Part shown: piece after piece, positions 9,056 through 16,109 of the stretch
How the letters are laid out: every line of letters begins with the position of its first letter
How positions within the stretch are numbered: the first letter of the stretch is position 1
DNA from: PVC group bacterium
Lineage (GTDB): Bacteria; Verrucomicrobiota; Kiritimatiellia; UBA8416
Direction: 5' to 3'
Assembly (NCBI GenBank): GCA_003567005.1
Contig: PXBF01000037.1
Coordinates: 1-41,808 of the forward strand
DNA length: 41,808 nt
Position numbers and translations under genes: made by a program
Notes under the pieces: model-generated
Seen by the model: the letters and a program-made list of their open reading frames with translations, nothing else
What the model was told of the DNA's origin: nothing
Database searches by the model: none

Positions 9056-10741
9056 ATGCAAAGTAGGTACGATAGGGGTCGTTGTCTTGTATCGCGTCCG
9101 GAAGGGTTTTGGGGGCGATGTGCCTTGTGGTGTATGCTTATTCCGGGGATTTTGCTGTTCTATGGATTCAGCTTATGGTGGGGTACGTTGAATCAAGATG
9201 AGGGCTGGTATCTGTATGCCGGCCGTATGGTTGCAGCGGGATATGTTCCTTACCGTGATTTTGCTTTTACGCAAGGCCCCCTGATGGCTTATGTATATGC
9301 TGCGGCTGCTCCCTTATTGAACTGGCAAGGTCTTCTGGGCGGGCGCCTATTTACGGTTATATTGGCTTGGTTTGCATTGGGGCTGGCCGTTTTCTTCACG
9401 CGCATCCTTGCAAGGCGAAATGCCCAGCATCCCTTTTGGCCTTCCATTTTCGTGTTGGGATTTTGGGGGTTGAATTTGTATCATGTATATTTCACGACAA
9501 TCGTGAAAACCTATGCGTTGACGGCTGTTCTTATGCTTGCGGGCATGATGTTCCTGGAGCAAGCTCTGGGCGCAACAGCGGAGCAATCGCAAACATCGTC
9601 GCGTAAACGCATTCTTTGCTTTTCATGGTTAGGGGGCATGTTATTGGCTTTTGCCGCGGGTGTACGTCTTTCGGCAGCTTTTCTGTTGCCCGCATGCTGG
9701 CTTCCGGTTCTCGTGCACTGGATCCGTTTGCAACGACCTCGTCTGCTGGGGGTTTGGTTGTTGGGTATGTTGGTTGGCGGCACGATGGGGGTACTTGCGG
9801 TATTTGTTCCCTTTTGGGTCTTGTCTTCGGATGGGCTCTATTTTGGGTTATTTGCTTACCACACGGGCCGTGAAGTCGATTCTCTATTCTCCCTCTTGGT
9901 TTATAAAGCGGGATTTGTTCTTCGTCTTATGCAGGCCTATTGGCCCTTGTTTGTAGCGGCGCTCCTGATGCCTTGGGAGATGATTTGGCGTAGCGCAAAG
10001 TCGCTTGCCGTGGTAGCTGATGATCGCCCGTTGCATGTACCCATTGGGGTGGGGTTTGTCGTTGTGACGTTGTTACATGTACTATCCGTTTTTCCTTATG
10101 ATGATTATCAGGTATTTGTGATGCCGTTGGGTATGATTGCATTGTCGCTACCGTTGGGCCGGTTTGTGGAGGGTTGGCATATGCCCGAGACTGTACGTCT
10201 GCGCTGGGCGGCGGGGTTGATCGTTGTTTTGTTATGTTTTGGTTTATCGGGTGGGATGTTGCAGGGTTGGTTGATAGGGCCGCGTGATTTGATATGGTGG
10301 CCGATTCGAGAGCAGTCCTCTTTGGGGCAGTTACGGGAAGTCGGGCGGATCATGCGTGAGGGACAAAGGCGCTCCGAGGTTGATGGCAAGGTTATTACAC
10401 AGGATCTCTATCTTGCGGTAGAGTCTGGCTATCGCGTTCCGCGCGGGATGGAACTAGGCCCTTTTGCTAATTTCTGGGGCTTATCAGATGAGGATGCGAT
10501 TCGTTTTAGGGTTTTGAATGTCTCTCTCGCTCGTGATATTGTAAGCGAGGCAGACGCAGAGTGGGCTGCATGTAGCGGGTATGGGTTTGCGATTGAGGCT
10601 CCCGGCATTATCCCAACCCCCACCTCTGTCCGGGGAGCGTTGCTCGGCATCATTGAAGAGCGTTTTGTGCTGATTGATAGGATTGAGGGATTTGGTCAGG
10701 CAGCGACAGATTTATATCTATACCGCAAAGCTCATCCTTGA
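9056..10741 (+). CDS. Polytopic membrane glycosyltransferase, GT39/ArnT-like (PMT_2 type)
   Basis: Large integral membrane protein (about 561 aa) with roughly ten hydrophobic helices, a first helix at about residues 27-45, and the acidic motif NQDEGWYLYAGRM in the first extracytoplasmic loop, where GT-C enzymes place catalytic acidic residues. This is followed by VPYRDFAFTQGPLMAYVY, typical of ArnT/PMT-like proteins. Such enzymes take a sugar from a polyprenyl-phosphate donor and add it to a lipid, glycan or protein on the periplasmic side. The acceptor cannot be told here. ATG 9056 lies just after the pyrE stop with no strong binding site; an in-frame frame extends back into pyrE, so translation may be coupled. 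A GT2 enzyme at 12321 could make its donor. Confidence 0.78.
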   Translation: MQSRYDRGRCLVSRPEGFWGRCALWCMLIPGILLFYGFSLWWGTLNQDEGWYLYAGRMVAAGYVPYRDFAFTQGPLMAYVYAAAAPLLNWQGLLGGRLFTVILAWFALGLAVFFTRILARRNAQHPFWPSIFVLGFWGLNLYHVYFTTIVKTYALTAVLMLAGMMFLEQALGATAEQSQTSSRKRILCFSWLGGMLLAFAAGVRLSAAFLLPACWLPVLVHWIRLQRPRLLGVWLLGMLVGGTMGVLAVFVPFWVLSSDGLYFGLFAYHTGREVDSLFSLLVYKAGFVLRLMQAYWPLFVAALLMPWEMIWRSAKSLAVVADDRPLHVPIGVGFVVVTLLHVLSVFPYDDYQVFVMPLGMIALSLPLGRFVEGWHMPETVRLRWAAGLIVVLLCFGLSGGMLQGWLIGPRDLIWWPIREQSSLGQLREVGRIMREGQRRSEVDGKVITQDLYLAVESGYRVPRGMELGPFANFWGLSDEDAIRFRVLNVSLARDIVSEADAEWAACSGYGFAIEAPGIIPTPTSVRGALLGIIEERFVLIDRIEGFGQAATDLYLYRKAHP

Positions 10742-10768
10742 TATGGCGTTGGCCGCGCATGTGTTGGT

Positions 10769-11935
10769 TCAGTCGTTTTCGTTGTTTTCCAGCGCGGCTA
10801 ATTCTCGCCGTAAGGCCATAACTTGTGGGTCTTGCTCGGGGTCTGGCGCGGTGCCGATCTCGTTGTTTTCCCGCCATATATCGCGGCGTTGTTGTAGTTC
10901 GCGAATGCTCGGAGTTAGCGTTTGCAGTTCTTGTCGAATTTCGCGCAATCGGCTGCCCGTATTGACGCGCTGGGTGCCGCTGCTCTCCTCATAGATCGGG
11001 CGCAGAAAACGTGCTTCTTCGCGTAGCCTTTGGTATCTGCGCAATGATGTAACATAGCGTTCTTGATAGGGGTTTTGGTTTTCATGCTCGGTTTCGATTT
11101 CCTGTTTGCGTGCGGTGATTGCCCCTTGAATGCGTGCTTTTTCGGAAGCGCGTTCGCGTTCTGCGCGGGTGGTTTCTCGCAGGTTTTTGCCTCGATACAG
11201 TTGCAGGTCTTGTTCCCGTATCACAATATTTTCGAATTGTCCTTCAGGGGTGTGTACATCTCCAACATATACGATACCATTTTGTGCTGTGCGTTGATCT
11301 CGTATTTCAAATACGCTACCCGGCAGAATGCGGTCTTGCCTCTGTCCGTCGGTACTATAAATGGGGGCTGCGGGAGCCGTTACGGTGGCCCATTTGGCAT
11401 CTGGATCAAAGTCGGCATCATCCGTTGCCGTATCCGGTTCTGCTTGCATGTGTATTTCTGCGGTTGCATCTTCCCAGATATTCATATCAGGAGGAGAAGG
11501 TGTTGTGGTGGGTGGTCTTGATTCCTGTGTTTCGGGTGGAGGAGAGGGAGACTGGGTAGTTGTTGTGGGTTCATCAAGTGGAGGGTTTGGATGCCAGATG
11601 TTCGTGGTGCGCCGTAGTCCGAAATTTACCAGCATATTGGGGACGGACATGATAAGCCGTTCCATTGCGGGGGGGCGCGATACATGTATGGCATCGTCGA
11701 GGTTCAGGTCTTGAAACATGCGATAGAGTGGAGGGTAATGTGGGCTCCAGGCAGCGGTAAGTGCCAAATTGAACGGTTCATAGTCGCTAGCCTTTTGCAG
11801 GTGCGTAATTACGACCCAGGCCCGGTAGATTGCAATGCCAGACAAAAGCACGAATAGCGCGAGAAGTGTGTACAGGGTATGCTTCACAATTCTGTTCATT
11901 ATGATCTTGTTTAGTGAAGAAGAGGAATCTTGCAT
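10769..11935 (-). CDS. Hypothetical membrane-anchored protein with Pro/Thr-rich linker and coiled coil
   Basis: I do not recognise a family. The 388-aa product has one N-terminal transmembrane helix (TLYTLLALFVLLSGIAIY), a short folded part, a low-complexity linker rich in Pro, Thr and Ser at about 120-155 (several PPTTT/SPSPPPE blocks), a beta-rich segment around 190-245 that resembles an SH3-like fold (VTAPAAPIYSTDGQ, ILPGSVFEI, GIVYVGDVHT), and a charged C-terminal coiled coil (about 255-388) rich in Arg, Glu and Gln. The layout suggests an inner-membrane protein reaching into the periplasm, perhaps contacting the wall. No strong binding site marks the start; ATG 11899 is a shorter option that still keeps the helix. 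The gene is convergent with the upstream glycosyltransferase cluster. Confidence 0.7.
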   Translation of the reverse strand: MQDSSSSLNKIIMNRIVKHTLYTLLALFVLLSGIAIYRAWVVITHLQKASDYEPFNLALTAAWSPHYPPLYRMFQDLNLDDAIHVSRPPAMERLIMSVPNMLVNFGLRRTTNIWHPNPPLDEPTTTTQSPSPPPETQESRPPTTTPSPPDMNIWEDATAEIHMQAEPDTATDDADFDPDAKWATVTAPAAPIYSTDGQRQDRILPGSVFEIRDQRTAQNGIVYVGDVHTPEGQFENIVIREQDLQLYRGKNLRETTRAERERASEKARIQGAITARKQEIETEHENQNPYQERYVTSLRRYQRLREEARFLRPIYEESSGTQRVNTGSRLREIRQELQTLTPSIRELQQRRDIWRENNEIGTAPDPEQDPQVMALRRELAALENNEND

Positions 11936-12059
11936 GGTGATCTATGTTTTTTTCGGGTGATATGCTATTCGTTTCTTTTTTATACAACAGCAACTACGAT
12001 AGACCGATTGTAATCGAGGGTGCAAGTGGATAATATATGAGAGAGAAAGGAATGATGTA

Positions 12060-12203
12060 ATGGGATTAGCGGATCGAGATTATATGCGATCTAGGCAAAA
12101 GCGTGAACCAGTCATGCGAGGCGGTGCAAACATGCAGCGTAACGTGTCATGGTGGCAACGCTTGAAGTTTCGCATCTGGTGTTTGCTGCGGGGCAAAAAA
12201 TGA
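12060..12203 (+). CDS. 47-aa basic protein with GLADRDYMR N terminus
   Basis: A short open frame with a good purine-rich site (GAGAGAAAGGA) just upstream of ATG 12060 and a TGA at 12201. The product begins MGLADRDYMRSRQ, continues with many Arg/Lys residues, and ends with a Trp-rich amphipathic stretch (WWQRLKFRIWCLLRGKK). A GxxDRDYxR opening recurs at the start of several bacterial proteins, including some rhomboid-family proteins, which is my reason for believing it is real. The basic, aromatic C terminus could bind membrane. It lies in the gap between the divergent gene at 10769-11935 and the GT2 gene. Function unknown. Confidence 0.6.
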   Translation: MGLADRDYMRSRQKREPVMRGGANMQRNVSWWQRLKFRIWCLLRGKK

Positions 12204-12320
12204 CAGGATGGAGGGACTGTTTCGGCTTGTTGCGTGCGGTTAGCTTTGCCAGTATGCATGGATTAAATGCTTGAGCAACAAGAGGACAGCAAAGGATCCA
12301 TAAGCATGGAAAGGAATATC

Positions 12321-13307
12321 ATGGTTGAGGTTTCCGTGATTGCGCCGGTTTACAATGAGGAAGAAAGTGTAGATGCCTTATGTGAGGCATTGCATACGTC
12401 GCTAGAAAGGTTAGGGCGGAGTTATGAAATTGTATTGGTAGATGACGGCAGTAAGGACCGTACATGGGAAAAGCTTTGTGCCAATGCTGATCGTTATCCG
12501 CATATTCGTGTTTTACAATTGCGTAGAAATTTTGGTCAAACGGCAGCTATGAGCGCGGGGTTTCATGCTGCCGAAGGAAAGGTTGTCATCACGATTGATG
12601 CAGATCTACAGAATGATCCTGACGATATAGGGCTCTTACTGGAAAAGTTTGATGATGGTGCAGATGTGGTCAGTGGATGGCGCAAGTACCGTAAAGATCC
12701 TTTCATCAATCGACGCTTACCTTCCATGTTGGCCAATGGGTTGATCAGTAAGATCACAGGGGTTGCTTTACATGATTATGGTTGTACCTTGAAAGCCTAT
12801 CGGCGTGAGGTTGTAGATCGTCTGCATCTCTATGGGGAGATGCATCGTTTTATTCCTGCCTTGGCGAGTTGGATTGGTGCCGATGTGGTTGAGGTTCCTG
12901 TGAATCATAGAGCCCGGCAGTTTGGAACCTCAAAATATGGAATATCCCGGACTTTCCGTGTTGTATTAGACTTAATGACGGTGAAGTTTCTTTTGCGTTA
13001 CAGCACGCATCCGATCCAGATGTTTGGGAAAGTGGGAGCATTCTTTGGAATTCCGGGTGCGGGCATACTCGGGTTGCTGACGTTAGGCAATATCGTCTAT
13101 TTTTTTCATGAGAACCCATTGGCTGCGTACCTCGTAGAATTGTCCAAGCGTCCTATGTGGGTGGTTGCGCCCTTCATGCTGATTTTATTCTGTATACAAT
13201 TCATTAGTATGGGATTACTAGCTGAAATCCAAATCCGTACATACCATGAATCGCAAGACAAGCCTATTTATGTGATTAAACAAACATACACAGGTAAGAT
13301 CGGATGA
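12321..13307 (+). CDS. GT2 family glycosyltransferase, DPM1/GtrB-like (polyprenyl-phosphate sugar synthase)
   Basis: Probably transfers a sugar from a nucleotide donor to undecaprenyl phosphate on the cytoplasmic face. The GT-A domain shows SVIAPVYNEEESVDAL, LVDDGSKDRTWE, QLRRNFGQTAAMSAGF and the DxD-type TIDADLQNDPDDI. Two transmembrane helices follow near the C terminus (IPGAGILGLLTLGNIVYFF and VVAPFMLILFCIQFISMG), the standard GtrB/ArnC/YfdH arrangement. ATG 12321 is preceded by AAAGGA at 12309-12314; in-frame ATGs at 12306 and 12267 are possible. It overlaps the next gene by four bases (ATGA). It may supply the lipid-linked sugar used by the GT-C enzyme at 9056-10741, an inference from neighbourhood only. 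Confidence 0.88.
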   Translation: MVEVSVIAPVYNEEESVDALCEALHTSLERLGRSYEIVLVDDGSKDRTWEKLCANADRYPHIRVLQLRRNFGQTAAMSAGFHAAEGKVVITIDADLQNDPDDIGLLLEKFDDGADVVSGWRKYRKDPFINRRLPSMLANGLISKITGVALHDYGCTLKAYRREVVDRLHLYGEMHRFIPALASWIGADVVEVPVNHRARQFGTSKYGISRTFRVVLDLMTVKFLLRYSTHPIQMFGKVGAFFGIPGAGILGLLTLGNIVYFFHENPLAAYLVELSKRPMWVVAPFMLILFCIQFISMGLLAEIQIRTYHESQDKPIYVIKQTYTGKIG

Positions 13308-14179
13308 TGTTGGCAAATGCAGCACATCCGGGCGCTGCTGTCGGCGGCGGTATTGTCCTTGGTTTGTTGCTATCGGGGATGATTATCTGGATGATGCTCG
13401 TGCGTAGGTTTTGTCAGGTGGGCATACCTGCACCCCGCTTTCTGATGCCTTTACGTGCAAGCCATTGGTCTGGCTATGACTTGTTATTGGTTGGTGTGGG
13501 TGTCAGTTTTCTCGTGCTGCTTTTCTTCTTGATTGGTCTCTGGCTGGAAAACCGCGAATACCATCCACAGATTTTGCATGCGGTGGTGGCAATGCAGAAT
13601 ACGGTTTTGCAGTTATGTGTAGGGGGCATCGTAATCAAGCGTATGCATATGGAAGGGCGCAGCATGCAGGAAAGTTTTGCTCCGGTGGCGGATGGATGCA
13701 ACGGGTGGCGTTATGTCTTGGTACAAACAGTAAAATGGTATGTGACATTATTACCGCTTATCGTGATTGGTGCCTTTCTTTCTCAGGTCATATTCACGCA
13801 TGCTGGCATGGAGCACTCTTTTCAGCCCATACTGGATTCTTTTACGGATGCAGCAACACCAGTCTGGTTTCGCTGGTGGACGGTAGGCATTGCTGTTATT
13901 CTGGCTCCAATTGTTGAAGAAGCGCTTTTTAGAGGTATTTTGTTACCGGTTTTATTACAAAAGTACCGCATGTGGGTTGCCTTATTCGCATCTGCACTCG
14001 TATTTGCACTGGTGCACGGGCATTTTCCTTCGCTACTTCCCCTGTTTGTACTCGGGATTGGCTTAGGAGCTGCTTATATGTACACCGGTAATTTGCTCGT
14101 TCCGATCTGCATACATGCAGTGTTCAATGGCATGAGTTTGTTTGTGTTGCTCCTGTCGGGGCTACCGGAACATCTGTAA
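13304..14179 (+). CDS. CPBP family intramembrane metalloprotease (CAAX protease/Abi-like)
   Basis: Polytopic membrane protein of 291 aa with about seven hydrophobic segments. The family's conserved motifs are visible: EEALFRG (EExxxR), the His in FALVHGHF, and the HAVFN near the C terminus. Members are Rce1-like glutamate-type intramembrane proteases; bacterial ones are linked to bacteriocin self-immunity, prenylated-protein processing or unknown roles. The start overlaps the GT2 stop (ATGA), so the pair is co-translated, but I see no known functional bond between them. It converges with the GmhB-like gene, one base separating the two stops. Confidence 0.88.
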   Translation: MMLANAAHPGAAVGGGIVLGLLLSGMIIWMMLVRRFCQVGIPAPRFLMPLRASHWSGYDLLLVGVGVSFLVLLFFLIGLWLENREYHPQILHAVVAMQNTVLQLCVGGIVIKRMHMEGRSMQESFAPVADGCNGWRYVLVQTVKWYVTLLPLIVIGAFLSQVIFTHAGMEHSFQPILDSFTDAATPVWFRWWTVGIAVILAPIVEEALFRGILLPVLLQKYRMWVALFASALVFALVHGHFPSLLPLFVLGIGLGAAYMYTGNLLVPICIHAVFNGMSLFVLLLSGLPEHL

Positions 14180-14180
14180 T

Positions 14181-14714
14181 CTACTGTACTGGGGAGAGTA
14201 GATGTTTCAGTGCGGCGGGTAGCTTTTCGATGGTTGGAATGATGTGCGCAGCGCGTGTATTGCTTGCAGGAGACTTTTGTACAAGCAGGGTTTGACATCC
14301 GGCACGTCTGCCGGCCTCGATATCGGTTTCATTATCTCCGATCATCCAGCTTTTGGGCAGGTCGATATCATGTTCTTTTGCTGCCTGTAGCAGTAATCCT
14401 GGTTGGGGTTTTCGGCACGTGCAAGTATTACGCTCATGCGTGCAACAGTATATACCGAGCAGGCAAATGCCGGCTTGCTGCAATTGTTCTATGAGGAAGA
14501 GATGAATGGTTTCGAGTGTTTGACGTGTCATGATACCGCGGGCGACACCGCGTTGATTTGTTGCGATGGCGATGCCGTAGCCACGATCTCTTGCAATGGT
14601 TGCAGCTTGCAGAAAGGCTGGCTCGATATGAAAATCCTTCAGTGTTTCAACATAACCTGGGCCGGGTGATGTGTTGACGATGCCATCCCGATCAAAGAAT
14701 ACACACCGCATCAT
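14181..14714 (-). CDS. gmhB: HAD-family heptose-bisphosphate phosphatase-like protein (GmhB/HisB-N type)
   Basis: Subfamily IIIA HAD phosphatase of 177 aa. The nucleophile/acid pair is in FFDRDGIVN (DxD), motif II in IATNQRGVARG, and motif IV in WMIGDNETDIEAG. A zinc-binding insertion with Cys/His residues (CCTHERNTCTCRKPQPG) is the GmhB/HisB-N hallmark. GmhB removes the 1- or 7-phosphate of D-glycero-manno-heptose bisphosphate for LPS core or S-layer glycans; histidinol phosphatase is the main alternative, though no his genes are near. The ATG overlaps the serS TGA by four bases. The symbol is given by family resemblance; no other heptose gene is in the window. Confidence 0.8.
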   Translation of the reverse strand: MMRCVFFDRDGIVNTSPGPGYVETLKDFHIEPAFLQAATIARDRGYGIAIATNQRGVARGIMTRQTLETIHLFLIEQLQQAGICLLGIYCCTHERNTCTCRKPQPGLLLQAAKEHDIDLPKSWMIGDNETDIEAGRRAGCQTLLVQKSPASNTRAAHIIPTIEKLPAALKHLLSPVQ

Positions 14715-15982
14715 GCCGTAATCCGATCTTGCCCAGCCATGTAGGGAACAATGGCCTTGGGTAAGATGATGGAACCGTCTTGTTGTTGCCCATTTTCCAT
14801 AATGGCAACCATGAGGCGTGGTAACGCAACACCGGATCCATTCAGCGTGTGCACAAATTGTGGTTTTCCGTTGGCATCGCGGTATCGGATTCCTGCACGG
14901 CGTGCCTGAAAGTCTTCGAAGTTGCTGCAGGAGGAAACTTCAAGCCATTCCTGTTGGCCGGGGGCCCACAGTTCGAGGTCGTAGCATTTTGCAGCAGCAA
15001 AACTGATATCACCCGTGCATAGCTCCAAGACGCGATAAGGGAGTTCCAGGCGCTGGAGTACATCCTCTGCTTGGGCAGTGAGGGATTCGAGTTCCTCGTA
15101 GGATGTTTCTGGTTCCACAAACTTCACCATTTCCACTTTGTCGAACTGATGAATGCGTATGAGTCCGCGCGTGCCGCGTCCGGCCGCGCCAGCTTCCCGC
15201 CGGAAACAGGGGGTGTATGCTGTCAGGTAAATCGGGAGTGGCTCCTCGATGATTTCTTCGCGGTAGTAGTTTGTGACAGGTACTTCCGCCGTTGGGATGA
15301 GCCACAAGTCATCCGTTTGAGCGTGATACATGTCGTCTTGCATTTTGGGCAACTGTCCGGTACCCGTCATGCTTTTTGTATTGACGAGGAATGGCGGCAA
15401 TAGTTCGGTATATCCATGTTCATGGATATGCAGGTCGAGCATGAATTGAATGAGCGCGCGTTGCAGTTTTGCGGCTCCGGCTCGCAGTAGTGGAAAGCCC
15501 GCACCGGTCATGCGCGTGGCACGGGTAAAGTCGAGTATGCCCAATGCTTCGCCGAGCTCGACATGTGTTTTGGCCGGGAAGTCAAGGTTTCGTGGCGTGC
15601 CCCAGGTTCGAGCCACGCGGTTATCAGAGGCATCCTTCCCGCGAAGGGTATGCGGGGCGGGAATATTGGGGACTCCGAGCAAGCGCTGGTGCTGTTCTTG
15701 TTCAATAACCTTGATTTTGGCGTCCAGTGAATCGATCGCCTGGCCTAGGGCCCGCACCTCTGCTTGTGTTTGGGATGTGTCCTCGCCTTGTTTGCGACGC
15801 ATGCCGATTTCCTTGGAGAGGCGATTACGTTCGTTTTTGCGGGATTCTGCATCTTGCAAAAAGTCGCGGCGTATGCGGTCTTGTTCGATGATGACATGAA
15901 TGATGGAGGGATCGGTCCCACGCGCCCGTAATCCTTCCTGTACTTCTTTTGGCTTGTCGCGAATTCTCTTGATATCGAGCAT
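14711..15982 (-). CDS. serS: Seryl-tRNA synthetase
   Basis: Class II aminoacyl-tRNA synthetase charging tRNA-Ser. N-terminal coiled-coil arm (about residues 25-110, RKNERNRLSKEIG and similar), then motif 2 PCFRREAGAAGRGTRGLIR, and motif 3 near the end, NGSGVALPRLMVAIMEN. Length 423 aa is standard. I choose ATG 15982 (MLDIKRIRDKP) because GAGGAG lies about ten bases upstream and bacterial SerRS proteins start this way; an open frame runs 13 codons further up. The stop overlaps gmhB, and a 37-aa ORF lies just upstream, so leuS, that ORF, serS and gmhB form one unit. Confidence 0.97.
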   Translation of the reverse strand: MLDIKRIRDKPKEVQEGLRARGTDPSIIHVIIEQDRIRRDFLQDAESRKNERNRLSKEIGMRRKQGEDTSQTQAEVRALGQAIDSLDAKIKVIEQEQHQRLLGVPNIPAPHTLRGKDASDNRVARTWGTPRNLDFPAKTHVELGEALGILDFTRATRMTGAGFPLLRAGAAKLQRALIQFMLDLHIHEHGYTELLPPFLVNTKSMTGTGQLPKMQDDMYHAQTDDLWLIPTAEVPVTNYYREEIIEEPLPIYLTAYTPCFRREAGAAGRGTRGLIRIHQFDKVEMVKFVEPETSYEELESLTAQAEDVLQRLELPYRVLELCTGDISFAAAKCYDLELWAPGQQEWLEVSSCSNFEDFQARRAGIRYRDANGKPQFVHTLNGSGVALPRLMVAIMENGQQQDGSIILPKAIVPYMAGQDRITA

Positions 15983-15995
15983 GATAGTTGTCTCC

Positions 15996-16109
15996 TCAAT
16001 TACGCAATAAATGGACGGCAATTCCAGTTAGAATGATTCCCAGCACCAGCAACAAACTCAATAATTCTTCTCTCGTTAAAGGGGCAAGGCGTTGCCGAAG
16101 TTTTTTCAT
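15996..16109 (-). CDS. 37-aa predicted single-pass membrane peptide between leuS and serS
   Basis: Too short for routine gene callers, but its ATG (16109-16107) overlaps the leuS TGA as ATGA and its TGA overlaps the purine-rich site of serS. The peptide starts MKKLRQRLAPLTREE, has one hydrophobic helix (LLSLLLVLGIILTGIAVHLL), and ends RN: basic N terminus inside, helix, very short tail. The basic region plus helix resembles the membrane anchor seen at the start of ComEA-like proteins, but no helix-hairpin-helix domain follows, so it may be a remnant or an independent small membrane protein. Function unknown; the tight fit in the operon is the main evidence. Confidence 0.6.
   Translation of the reverse strand: MKKLRQRLAPLTREELLSLLLVLGIILTGIAVHLLRN

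Noticed and set aside
12226..12282. CTTGTTGC...GCAACAAG inverted repeat before the GT2 gene
   Set aside because: The 41-base loop makes a functional hairpin unlikely; could be chance.
13304..14179. CPBP protease as an Abi phage-defence or bacteriocin-immunity gene
   Set aside because: No bacteriocin, toxin or defence gene is nearby; the family is functionally broad.
14179..14203. Inverted repeat ATCTACT...AGTAGAT at the convergent CPBP/GmhB ends
   Set aside because: Weak, A/T-rich stem with an 11-base loop inside coding sequence and no U run; not a convincing terminator.
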